Assembly: GCA_014879535.1 (NCBI GenBank)
Contig: JACSRX010000079.1
Span: 1 to 56,140 of the forward strand
Source: Chthoniobacterales bacterium
Lineage (GTDB): Bacteria > Verrucomicrobiota > Verrucomicrobiia > Chthoniobacterales > JACTMZ01
DNA: 56,140 nucleotides
Direction: 5' to 3'
The notes beneath the pieces were generated by a model that did no database searches, had not been told where the DNA came from, and saw only the letters and a list, made by a program, of their open reading frames with translations. This document shows positions 18,366 to 26,044 of the stretch, one piece after another; the first letter of the stretch is position 1, and each line of letters begins with the position of its first letter. The position numbers and the translations under genes are program-made.

Positions 18366-19106
18366 GCACGAGCACATCCCGACCAGCCACCCTGTCCACG
18401 ACTTTCAGGGGAGCTTTCGGCCGTCCGAGCCGGGGCCTGGATTTTCTTTGTCGACTCGGATAGCCCGACGCTCCGCCGAGGCGTCCTTCATGTTGGCATC
18501 TTTGCGGGCTTTCCGCCGTTTGCCTACCGCAAGGAGGGAAAGCTTGCCGGTTCCGAAATCGAATTGCTCTCGAAGTTTGCGGAGAGCGAAGATTGGACAC
18601 TGAACTTCACGCTCCAACCCTTCGAAGGATTGTGGGACCGGGTCGGAGATGATGCCTTCGACATCGCCGCGGCGGGGATCTCCAAACTCAAAGGCCGGGA
18701 CTCCATGTGGTCGGAACCGCATGCGGAAGTCCGGCGATCGGTCCTGGTCTTGGACCGCAACAAGCCGTCCATCCAAGACTACGCCGACATCCACCGCATC
18801 GCCGTGGTCCCGGGCTCCGCGGCCCACGCGCATGCGCTGAAGCACCTTCAACACAGGAGCGCAATCCTCGGAGTGAATTCGCTCGAGGAGGGCATCGGTC
18901 TCCTGCTCGACGGATCCGTCGAGGCCGTGGGAACGGGGTCCGTCTCCGCGGCCCACCAAGCACGCACCCGTCCGGGCCTCGCAACGCTCGATGTGCACCG
19001 GCCGAACGAGCGCGTGGAGGAAATCGCCTTTGCGGTGAGGAACAACCCCCTGCTTCTCCACAAAATCAACCAGTTCATCCTCGGCCTCAAAACCCCGCAA
19101 ATCTGA
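18366..19106 (+). CDS. Periplasmic amino-acid-type solute-binding protein (SBP_bac_3), 5' end out of frame or frameshifted
   Basis: The frame ending at 19106 encodes a short family 3 solute-binding protein (about 225 residues of recognisable domain). It has LHVGIFAGFPPFAYRKEGK, GSEIELLSKFAES and a C-terminal NPLLLHKINQFILGL. The family binds polar amino acids or related solutes for ABC uptake. No ATG or GTG exists in this frame after the TGA at 18363; the earliest usual alternative is a TTG at 18564, which would remove the first strand of the fold. The ATG just behind the strong promoter (18362) lies in another frame and stops at 18461 after 33 codons. A single-base indel in the signal-peptide region is the simplest explanation, so the gene may be a recent pseudogene or contain a sequence error. 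No ABC partner is nearby. The promoter dyad shared with the sulfur operon suggests a sulfur-containing ligand, such as cysteine; that is inference. Confidence 0.62.
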   Translation, partial: ARAHPDQPPCPRLSGELSAVRAGAWIFFVDSDSPTLRRGVLHVGIFAGFPPFAYRKEGKLAGSEIELLSKFAESEDWTLNFTLQPFEGLWDRVGDDAFDIAAAGISKLKGRDSMWSEPHAEVRRSVLVLDRNKPSIQDYADIHRIAVVPGSAAHAHALKHLQHRSAILGVNSLEEGIGLLLDGSVEAVGTGSVSAAHQARTRPGLATLDVHRPNERVEEIAFAVRNNPLLLHKINQFILGLKTPQI

Positions 19107-19121
19107 AAAGCAGAGAGGCCC

Positions 19122-19832
19122 TCAGTGCTCCGTGCGCGCCGCAGCGGACATTTCCTCGCGTGCCCTGTTGGCGGCCGCCCACCCCCATTTCGTCCGGAAA
19201 AGTTCCTCCTCGTAACTGAACCCCCAGCGATGCGGACGCGCTGGTGCGGCCGCAGGGACAACAAGCATATCCAGCGCAGCCAGCGAGCCATCAGGGTTCC
19301 GCAACACGCCATCCAGCGCGATTCGGTGGCCTTGACCACCATCAAACGTGTTGCCGGGAGCCTGTGGATTGAGAGCCCGGTCACTCGACGACGCGGACTC
19401 CCTCGGGCCCGACTCGATGGCCTCCGAAAATCCGATGCCCGCGGCGGAGCTTCTGGCCGGGGCACCACCCCCAATGGCTGTCGCACCGCCGGAAGCTCCC
19501 AGGATGCCCGGTCGCCCAGCCTTCCTTGCAGATGATGAAGTCCTACCTATGCCTGCAGCCTGTCTGTTGTGCATGCCTGGCCTGCGCCCATTCGACGAGG
19601 GCACAGCCGAAGTCTCGACGCCCGGTCGGGCCACTTTCTGCTCATGAGCCGATGGACCCGGAATCCTTGACGGCAGCCATGCATCCTCTTCACCACTGGC
19701 AGATCGCCCGCCTTCCACGGACATCGCAGCGGAGCCCGCCTGCTGCCGCTCAAGTTCCGGGCGGCCTGTAAAGACAAGAACGCCGGCGCCCAGCAGCACC
19801 GCGGCAACAATAAACACGAGGGCCTTCCGCAT
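19122..19832 (-). CDS. Secreted or membrane-anchored protein of unknown function
   Basis: This 236-residue protein has an N-terminal hydrophobic segment (MRKALVFIVAAVLLGAGVLV) that acts as a signal peptide or anchor. The rest is rich in alanine, glycine, serine and arginine, with a more ordered C terminus (IALDGVLRNPDGSLAALDML, then HRWGFSYEEELFRTKWGW). I do not recognise a family. The C-terminal block, with several aromatic residues and few gaps, is the part most likely to fold. The gene converges with the solute-binding gene (15 bp between stops), and a promoter should lie between 19833 and the terminator at 19881. Confidence 0.7.
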   Translation of the reverse strand: MRKALVFIVAAVLLGAGVLVFTGRPELERQQAGSAAMSVEGGRSASGEEDAWLPSRIPGPSAHEQKVARPGVETSAVPSSNGRRPGMHNRQAAGIGRTSSSARKAGRPGILGASGGATAIGGGAPARSSAAGIGFSEAIESGPRESASSSDRALNPQAPGNTFDGGQGHRIALDGVLRNPDGSLAALDMLVVPAAAPARPHRWGFSYEEELFRTKWGWAAANRAREEMSAAARTEH

Positions 19833-19880
19833 CGGTTGCGTGTGGTCAAATCAAAAGCTTTGGTCTGACAAAAAGCGGAA

Positions 19881-19906
19881 CAAGCCGGCGGGTTCCCGCC
19901 GGCTTG
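19881..19906 (-). terminator. Rho-independent terminator of the 22.2-20.0 kb minus-strand genes
   Basis: A perfect 11-bp stem (CAAGCCGGCGG with its complement) closes a 4-base loop. Read on the minus strand it is followed by a TTCCGCTTTTT tract. It lies about 75 bp after the stop at 19982. Confidence 0.8.
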
Positions 19907-19981
19907 CCGCCTTCCTGCCTCCCCTCCCTACACCCCCAAGATGAGGGACCACCGGAGGCAAGATCAGCAAGTTGCGAAGAC

Positions 19982-21292
19982 TCAGTCCTTCGGCACGACG
20001 AGACCGCCGTCGGTGAAGCGCTGAACCTTGAAGGTTGAGTCATCGAAGAGGCCGCCACCGGCAATGGCGTCGACATTCTTGATCTGATCGCGCAACGCGT
20101 CGGCGAAGGTCAGCTTCAAACCCGTCAAGCCTGAGAGCGGCTTGAGGATGCGGTTGTAAAGCCACGCCGTGTATTTGCCGTTGCGGACATTGTCGTCTGT
20201 CAGTTCGACACCGTTGTATTTGAGGGCCTTCCCGCGATTGGCCTCAGGGACCACGCCGCCGACCACTCGGGTGTTGGCGTCGCCGGGTGTGAGGTAGCCG
20301 ATGTAGTAGCCCGCTGTGGCCGCCGGATACAGGTAGTCCACCTCTTCGTCCTCGACGAACTTGCCCCTGTAGGCGTCCGGTCCCAGCGTCACGGTGAGGA
20401 TCGGTGCAAGGTTCGCGCCGGAATTGTAGCCACCGCTGCCCAAGCCGCTGAAAATGCCGCTCACGGTCTCCGCAGGCCAGAGCACATGGCTGTTGGCCGT
20501 GCCTCCGTAGGTGACACCGCTGGAGGTCGTCTGACCCGTGATCGCAGGCTGCCACACCCGCACCGGCGTGCTCGTGCCCAGCCCTATTTCGGTGTAGGCG
20601 CCGAAACGCTGGCCGGCATCGGTGTTGCGCCCGATGGCATAGACGACCTTGTTCACGTCGCTGGCGAAATTTCCTGTGAACAACGCCACAGGAAGGCTGC
20701 CCGTGGTGTAGAGCAGTTGGGCCAGTTGGGTGGTGATGTTGTCCCCGGGAAAGCCGGGGCTCGCATAGAAGCCGAGCGGCGAGACGCCGACAATCTCCTC
20801 AATGATCGGGCTGTAAGTCACTCCCTCGAACTCGCCGAGGAATGGCGACGTGGTCTGGAAGTTGGTCGAGAACCCGAAGTCGGCCTTTGCCACCTCGTAG
20901 TCCGCCGGATCCGTGGCAGTCAGAGGATTCGGCACCGCTCCCGTTCCCGTGCCATCCGTGGCCACGAACCGTTGGTCGGTGTTGCCGGCCACTGCCGCGA
21001 CGCCCGCCAAAGCCCCCGAAAAGGAGACCTTGATGACGACGGATTGCCCCGCGTAGGTGCCCTTCCATGCACCGAAGTTGGCGCCGGTGGCGATATTCAG
21101 GGCTCCCGAGGACGAGGTGTTGCCATTGATGCCGCGAAACACCCAGCCGGGGGCCAGAAGTTTCGAGATGGCAGTCTGGGTCGCCGTCCGGTCGCCGTTC
21201 GATGCGACGATGCGTATGACGGTCTGGGCTTGGGTGAGGCTGGCCGTAGCCAGCAGCAGCAGGCCCGCCGCAAGGATTTTCAGTGTTTTCAT
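19982..21292 (-). CDS. Exported protein of unknown function, possibly PstS-like
   Basis: This 436-residue protein uses the ATG at 21292; the longer frame back to 21400 only adds a basic, low-complexity leader that overlaps the upstream gene. The signal peptide is MKTLKILAAGLLLLATAS with cleavage near TQAQ. The mature start (TVIRIVASNGDRTATQTAISKLL) and the later Gly/Ser-rich turns vaguely recall phosphate-binding proteins, but I cannot assign the family with certainty. It lies 68 bp downstream of the PEP-CTERM gene and is followed by a terminator, so the two probably share a transcript that starts at the dyad promoter near 22270. Confidence 0.72.
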   Translation of the reverse strand: MKTLKILAAGLLLLATASLTQAQTVIRIVASNGDRTATQTAISKLLAPGWVFRGINGNTSSSGALNIATGANFGAWKGTYAGQSVVIKVSFSGALAGVAAVAGNTDQRFVATDGTGTGAVPNPLTATDPADYEVAKADFGFSTNFQTTSPFLGEFEGVTYSPIIEEIVGVSPLGFYASPGFPGDNITTQLAQLLYTTGSLPVALFTGNFASDVNKVVYAIGRNTDAGQRFGAYTEIGLGTSTPVRVWQPAITGQTTSSGVTYGGTANSHVLWPAETVSGIFSGLGSGGYNSGANLAPILTVTLGPDAYRGKFVEDEEVDYLYPAATAGYYIGYLTPGDANTRVVGGVVPEANRGKALKYNGVELTDDNVRNGKYTAWLYNRILKPLSGLTGLKLTFADALRDQIKNVDAIAGGGLFDDSTFKVQRFTDGGLVVPKD

Positions 21293-21360
21293 TTGGGTTG
21301 TCTTTCTTTTGGTAGTTTTGGGATTGAGGTTTGTGTGCTTGTTGTTGGATTTCGTCGAAT

Positions 21361-22167
21361 TCATGGGGTGCTTTGCCGCCGCCGGCCAGCCAGTCTCCAA
21401 GCAAGGAAGGAGACGATACCGAATCCGATCAGGACATAGGTGGATGGCTCCGGCACGGCCGTGAAGGACAAGGCCGCGGAATCATCAATGGTGAAATACC
21501 CGGCATAGGTGACGCCCGTGCTGCCGATGCGGTAGAGATCGAGGGCGGTTCCGGCGGTTCCGTTGTCGAAGCTCCCCTCGATGCTTGACCACTGGCTGAG
21601 CGTGCCGAAATCCGTCGTGCCCGGCGTGGCGACCTGCTTGTTGTAGCTGGAAGCTTCCGTGGAACTCGGTTGGAACGTGGCCACGGCGCTGTTGGTCGTG
21701 GACTCGCGGCTGCGGATGCCACCGATGCCCTCCCAGACAGCGGAGATATTCGCCCCCGTGTTGTCCCGGGCCGGCGCCCCCAGACTCGGCCAAGGTGTGC
21801 TCTGCTCGGTCAGGGAAATGCGTTCCCTTGAGGCAAACACCGTGGTCACGACGGCCCCGGAGCGCCCGAAAACGCCCCAATAGAGATCGTCTCGGGTGAT
21901 CCAGTCACTGCCGAATTTGTCCGACAGGTCGGCGCCGATGTTTCCCAAGCCGCTCAGGAGCAGCGTTTCGCCGGGGGTGATTCCCGCCAAAACGGAATAT
22001 TGGCCGAGATTGACGAGGTAGGATTCTCCGGCCCCCTGCCCTCCGGACACACGGAATCCGAGGAACAAGTCTCCCGGCGCGGGGTCCGGCACAACGGCTG
22101 CCGATGCATGGTGGACGGCGCCCAGTAGGAGCGCCGCAAGGTATCTGATGATGGTATGAGTTTTCAC
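21361..22167 (-). CDS. PEP-CTERM sorted secreted protein (paralogue of the next gene)
   Basis: About 268 residues from a GTG at 22167, which gives a clean signal peptide (KTHTIIRYLAALLLGAVHHASA); a TTG at 22245 is the alternative. The mature domain starts GDLFLGFRVSGGQGAGESYLVNLGQ and matches the N-terminal half of the protein at 22358-23806 over nearly its whole length. The C terminus is a PEP-CTERM signal: VPEPSTYVLIGFG, a hydrophobic helix, then RLAGRRRQ. The family is exported, cleaved by an exosortase and released or anchored at the surface. No exosortase gene is in this window. The upstream dyad at 22263 covers a TATAAA element. Confidence 0.85.
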   Translation of the reverse strand: MKTHTIIRYLAALLLGAVHHASAAVVPDPAPGDLFLGFRVSGGQGAGESYLVNLGQYSVLAGITPGETLLLSGLGNIGADLSDKFGSDWITRDDLYWGVFGRSGAVVTTVFASRERISLTEQSTPWPSLGAPARDNTGANISAVWEGIGGIRSRESTTNSAVATFQPSSTEASSYNKQVATPGTTDFGTLSQWSSIEGSFDNGTAGTALDLYRIGSTGVTYAGYFTIDDSAALSFTAVPEPSTYVLIGFGIVSFLAWRLAGRRRQSTP

Positions 22168-22262
22168 AAGTAGATTTGGTTGGATTTGAAAGGTCGGGTT
22201 TGTGGTTTGGTTGCCGGATGACGAAGGCAGATGCGGAGAGTTCAAGAATCCGCACGGCGATT

Positions 22263-22287
22263 AATAACGCTTTATATGGTCGTTATT
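22263..22287. promoter_or_regulatory. 25-bp dyad operator candidate, site B
   Basis: Arms AATAACG and CGTTATT are a perfect 7-bp inverted repeat with 11 bp between. On the minus strand the site starts AATAACGAC, as the other copies do, and contains TATAAA (plus-strand 22271-22276) as a likely -10 of the downstream minus-strand PEP-CTERM gene. Confidence 0.65.
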
Positions 22288-22357
22288 TATCGCGCGGTTC
22301 TACATCGCTTGGTTGTTCGCAAGTTCATGCCGTTTTGGTTGGTGCGCGGCCCCTGTG

Positions 22358-23806
22358 TCAGGGATTGAGGATCGTTGCTTCGATGCGGAAGAACTGCTTG
22401 CCGGTGGCAGGCACGGTGAACTGCTTGCGCGTGTATCCTTCTGGCGGCGTGGGCGTGGCGGGACCGTTGGTGATGGTCACGCCCGCATTGGTCCATGCCC
22501 CCGGGGAACCGAGGTTGGGCGTGGCAAGCACCTGGTAACTCACCTCGTTGGCCGCACGGGCCAGAAAGGTGAACAGCACGCCGCCCTGCGACTTTTCCGA
22601 CTTGAAGAGAGCCGCATTCCCGGCGTTCGGGGGTGTGCCGAAGGAAAATTCCAATCCGTTAGCAAAACCGTCCGAATCCGGATCAGCGGTGCCAAGAGCG
22701 TTCGTCCCGGAGAGGCCATAGGAGGAGGCCCACGTTTGAAAAACAGAATCCACCGTCGCGCTGACTGGCACACTTTGAGTCGTCGCCCCGCTGCTGGCCA
22801 CGGAAATGTTGCCCCCCAGCGCACCCACCGAAGCCGAGGCAGCCACCCGGACATAAACCGTAGAAGGTGCCAGAGAGCCCGACGACGTAGTCAATGTCAC
22901 TTGGCTGTGGTAACCGATGCCATCCGTGGAAACCTCGAATCCTGAGGGCGGAGAGACAGCGACGGTCGCGGTGAGGTTGCTCCCGGAAACAGTGAATGTC
23001 TGCGGGAAGGATGGTGTGCCCTGGGTGGTGGAGAAGGCTGTCAACGAACCGTTGACCGTGAGAGTCGGGGTGCCGCCCCCTCCTCCCGAGGGAGTGAATG
23101 TCACCACGCCGGCGGCGCTGATCTTGAAGTATCCCGGGCTGGTAACGCCGGTGCTCCCGATGCGGTAAAGGTCAAGGATCGCCCCATCAACACCGTTCTC
23201 AAAGTTCGCCTCGATGCTGGTCCATTGGCTGAGGCTTCCGAAATCCGTGGTGCCAAGCGTGGCAACCTGCTTTTCATAGCTCGAAGCCAGGGTGGAGTTC
23301 GGCTGGAAGGCTGCAACCGGGCTGTTGGTTGTCGCTTCGAGATAGTAATAGCTTCCGATGGATCCCTCCCAGACCGCTGAGATCTGGCTCCCCGTCGAGT
23401 CACGCGCGGGAGTCCCCAAACTCGGCCAAGGAGTGCTCTGCACTTCCGTGGAGGGTCGGTGCTTCGAGCAGAACAGCGTTGTCACCGTGGCCCCCGAACG
23501 ACCGAAAATCCCCCAAGACAAATCCTCACGCGTGTGCCAGTCATCGCCATACTTCCCGGACAAGTCGGCGCCGAGGTTGCCGAGAGCGCTCAAGTTGACG
23601 GAACCGCCGTTGGTGAATTGGGAATAGGGGCCGAGATTGACCAGATAGGATTCGCCAGCTCCTTGCCCGCCGGTTACTCGCACTCCGAGAAAGACATCAC
23701 CCGCCTGCGGTGGAGGGACTTTGGCTGCCTGACCCGTGTCGGACCAGAATAGACCAACGGCCGTCACGAGGGGGGCCACGGCTCGAAAGTAGGGGAATGT
23801 TCGCAT
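22358..23806 (-). CDS. Secreted protein with PEP-CTERM-family N domain and DPDxDGF C-terminal module
   Basis: This 482-residue protein begins with a signal peptide (MRTFPYFRAVAPLVTAVGLF). Residues 33-235 are homologous to the mature part of the 21361 protein (GDVFLGVRVTGGQGAGESYLVNLG). After a poly-glycine linker comes an Ig/Big-like domain (TLTVNGSLTAFSTTQG...). It is followed by a DPDSDGFANGLEF motif and a C-terminal beta domain ending KQFFRIEATILNP, as is common in secreted Verrucomicrobiota proteins. It has no PEP-CTERM signal. The two paralogues thus differ mainly in their C-terminal sorting or anchoring part. The start ATG at 23806 lies about 55 bases after the promoter predicted inside the dyad at 23857. 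Confidence 0.85.
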   Translation of the reverse strand: MRTFPYFRAVAPLVTAVGLFWSDTGQAAKVPPPQAGDVFLGVRVTGGQGAGESYLVNLGPYSQFTNGGSVNLSALGNLGADLSGKYGDDWHTREDLSWGIFGRSGATVTTLFCSKHRPSTEVQSTPWPSLGTPARDSTGSQISAVWEGSIGSYYYLEATTNSPVAAFQPNSTLASSYEKQVATLGTTDFGSLSQWTSIEANFENGVDGAILDLYRIGSTGVTSPGYFKISAAGVVTFTPSGGGGGTPTLTVNGSLTAFSTTQGTPSFPQTFTVSGSNLTATVAVSPPSGFEVSTDGIGYHSQVTLTTSSGSLAPSTVYVRVAASASVGALGGNISVASSGATTQSVPVSATVDSVFQTWASSYGLSGTNALGTADPDSDGFANGLEFSFGTPPNAGNAALFKSEKSQGGVLFTFLARAANEVSYQVLATPNLGSPGAWTNAGVTITNGPATPTPPEGYTRKQFTVPATGKQFFRIEATILNP

Positions 23807-23856
23807 GGTTCGTGGAGTGTTGCTCGATTGTGCCCGGCCGCATCGGCGGCCGACAT

Positions 23857-23881
23857 AATCACGTCTTATTAAGTCGTTATT
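23857..23881. promoter_or_regulatory. 25-bp dyad operator candidate, site C
   Basis: On the minus strand it starts AATAACGAC and ends CGTGATT, and it contains TAATAA as a probable -10 for the gene at 22358-23806. It is almost identical to the site at 3555 beside tpsB (21 of 25 positions). Confidence 0.65.
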
Positions 23882-23903
23882 TAAAGCCGAAACTAAGGAT
23901 GAC

Positions 23904-23936
23904 GCCTTGAAGCGTCAAGGCCTTTTTGAATTTTTT
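23904..23936 (+). terminator. Terminator-like hairpin pointing rightwards
   Basis: GCCTTGA, a 4-base loop and TCAAGGC form a perfect stem, followed on the plus strand by CTTTTTGAATTTTTTT. Both flanking genes are on the minus strand, so its direction does not fit either of them. Confidence 0.55.
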
Positions 23937-23954
23937 TGGCGCGCAGTTTGCAGC

Positions 23955-24689
23955 TCAGAGCGTGAGCCGGACGCGGGGGTCGAGTCCGTGGGCGGAAAGC
24001 CACCGCGGATTGTAAATCTTCGACTGGTATTTCGCGCCGCTGTCGCAAAGAACCGTAACGATTGTCTGGCCCGGCCGACGCTCACGGGCGAAACGAAGCG
24101 CCCCGGCAACATTGATGCCGGAAGAAAGCCCGAGAAAGAGCCCTTCCTCGTCGCGCAATTGATAGATGATGGAAAGCGCCTCCTGATCGGGAATGCGATA
24201 GGCAGTGGTCACGCGCAGATCCTCGAGGTTCTTGGTGAACCACGACCACATCGCCGCACCGAGGGGATCGGGGCAGACCAGCGCAATGTCCTCATTTTGT
24301 TCGCGCAGGAAACTCCCCGTGCCCGCCAAGGTGCCGCCGGTTCCCTCAGCGGCAACGAATGCGCCGACGCGTCCCCCGAGCGCCACCGATGACGGTGGGA
24401 CCGATGCCGGCCGTCCCTTCGACGATGGTGTCCCCTAGGTGCAGGGCGCCGGATTCTTCCGCCGCGGTGATGGATGATACCCCAAGCCGTGCGGCCCTTG
24501 ACCGATCCGCCGGGATTCATCCATTCAGCTTTTCCGAGGATCTCGCACCCGGTGGCCTCCGAAAATGCCTCAACCGGATGAGCGGCGTGTTTCCAACATG
24601 GCTGTCGCGATCCCGCGTGCAACCTCGCCGCCCCCGGGCTGCCCTTGGTCGAATGCCTCCAAATGGCGGCGGTTGAATGTCCCGGACAT
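23955..24689 (-). pseudogene. Decayed second cysteine synthase (frameshifts and internal deletion)
   Basis: Pieces of a fold-II PLP cysteine synthase lie in order but in different frames. From the ATG at 24689, MSGTFNRRHLEAF runs into a frame with HVGNTPLIRL, then EAFSEATGCEILGKAEWMNPGGSVKGR (which still carries the PLP lysine region), then ESGALHLGDTIVEGTAG. The C-terminal half is open from about 24386 (VGAFVAAEGTGGTLAGTGSF, LSSGINVAGALRFARE, TIVTVLCDSGAKYQSK). At least three frame changes are needed. About 100 residues between EGTAG and the second glycine loop are missing compared with intact family members. It starts 2 bp after cysE and ends the sulfur operon. An intact cysK exists at 27055, so loss of this copy was probably tolerated. 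Confidence 0.8.
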
Positions 24690-24691
24690 GG

Positions 24692-25645
24692 TCAAATGAT
24701 GAAGTCGATTTCGTCCTCGTGCATCTGCACGGTGACGGAAGATATTTTTCCGCTCCGCTTGTCCATCGTGGTCTGGACCTGTTCCCCCCGCACAAGCAGC
24801 GAATCCGGCTCCACACTTTTCATGAGGAAGACATTCGCCCCGATCGTGCTGCGCGCGCCGATGACGGTGTCCCCTCCGAGAATGATGCCGTTGGGGTAGA
24901 TGACAACGTCGTCCCCGACCTGCGGGTGGCGCTTGAGCCCCTTGACGATCTGCCCGGTGTCATCCTTCTGGAAGCTTCGCGCCCCCAGTGTCACCCCGTG
25001 GTAGAGCTTGACCCGGTTGCCGATCTCGCATGTCTCGCCAACCACGACGCCGGTGCCGTGGTCGATGAAGAAGTGCGAGCCGATCCGCGCGCCGGGGTGG
25101 ATGTCGATGCCGGTGCGCGAATGCGCCCACTCGGTCATCATGCGCGGGATGAGTGGAACATCCTCGCGGTAGAGCAGGTGGGCACTGCGTTGGATCGCGA
25201 TGGCTTCGAGGCCGGGATAGGCGAGCACGATTTCCTCAAGGCTGCGTGCCGCAGGGTCGCCCGCATAGGCCGCCTCGACGTCCGTGCGCAGGAGCGCCCT
25301 CACCCCGGGAACCCCGCGGACGAATCGCTCCGTGATGGCTGCTGCATCCCCGCCCAGTTCCGCTTCGCTTCGCTTCTCTCCATCACGCATGCGCAAACTC
25401 ACGGCGATCTCGGATTCGAGACGGTCGGCCACCTGATCGATGATTTCCTGCGCCGCCTCGGGCAGTTCCTCGATGGATACAGCCTCGTCCGAAAAGAATC
25501 CCGGAAAGAGCAGGTGCAAGAGGTCGTCGCAGAGCTGGGAGATCGCGCGCTTGGAAGGAAGATTGGCACAGTCGAGGTGATTGATGCCCCCCATCTCGCG
25601 GTAGGATGCGAGGATGGGCTCCAGGAGATCGCGGCGTTTGCTCAT
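24692..25645 (-). CDS. cysE: Serine O-acetyltransferase
   Basis: This 317-residue protein starts from the ATG at 25645 (MSKRRDLLEPILASYREMGG). It transfers acetyl from acetyl-CoA to L-serine, giving O-acetylserine for CysK. The N-terminal helical domain (about 1-170) precedes a left-handed beta-helix acetyltransferase domain with the characteristic HPGARIGSHFFIDHGTGVVV, GETCEIG and HPQVGDDVVIYPNGIILGG. The C-terminal tail (SVTVQMHEDEIDFII) ends in isoleucines, the feature by which SAT tails insert into the CysK active site. The start overlaps the rhodanese stop (ATGA). The longer open frame upstream is an artefact running through the rhodanese gene. Confidence 0.93.
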   Translation of the reverse strand: MSKRRDLLEPILASYREMGGINHLDCANLPSKRAISQLCDDLLHLLFPGFFSDEAVSIEELPEAAQEIIDQVADRLESEIAVSLRMRDGEKRSEAELGGDAAAITERFVRGVPGVRALLRTDVEAAYAGDPAARSLEEIVLAYPGLEAIAIQRSAHLLYREDVPLIPRMMTEWAHSRTGIDIHPGARIGSHFFIDHGTGVVVGETCEIGNRVKLYHGVTLGARSFQKDDTGQIVKGLKRHPQVGDDVVIYPNGIILGGDTVIGARSTIGANVFLMKSVEPDSLLVRGEQVQTTMDKRSGKISSVTVQMHEDEIDFII

Positions 25646-26043
25646 GATGCCCGCCTGTTTAGCGGGTTCGAAGCTCGTGCGCCAGCAACGGGGGAACCCT
25701 CCTCGATCACCGGAAATCCCGCTTCGATCCACCCTTCCGTGCCACCCTCGACAATGAACACCTCGCGGAAGCCCGCAGCAGCAAACTCTCCGGCGGCCGT
25801 CATTGCCCGACGCCCGCTGCGGCACAGAATGTAAACCGGCTCCTCCTTCCTCCATTCAAAGTCCCCCGTGCCCCCCCCGCCCTGGACCCGGTCGAGCGGA
25901 AGATTGATTGCTGCACTGACATGAACCTCCGCAAACTCCTCCGGCATGCGCACGTCGATCAACTGCAGCGCCCCGGCCCCCTGCAGCAGCCGGTGAAGAT
26001 CGTTCGGGGTGATCACCCCGTATTCGATGGCATCACCGCCCAT
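25642..26043 (-). CDS. Rhodanese-like sulfurtransferase
   Basis: This 133-residue single rhodanese domain shows LQLIDVRMPEEFAEVHVSAAINLPLD and the active-site loop CRSGRRA with the catalytic cysteine. The most likely start is MGGDAIEYGV at 26043, just after the stop of the sulfate-binding gene; a longer frame to 26097 overlaps that gene. It would move sulfane sulfur between small thiols. Its position between a sulfate-binding protein and cysE places it in sulfur assimilation. Confidence 0.88.
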   Translation of the reverse strand: MGGDAIEYGVITPNDLHRLLQGAGALQLIDVRMPEEFAEVHVSAAINLPLDRVQGGGGTGDFEWRKEEPVYILCRSGRRAMTAAGEFAAAGFREVFIVEGGTEGWIEAGFPVIEEGSPVAGARASNPLNRRAS

Positions 26044-26044
26044 A

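Noticed and set aside
24209-24622. Separate small genes in the cysteine synthase remnant
   Set aside because: The frames read in order as pieces of a single enzyme; the non-homologous parts are out-of-frame sequence.
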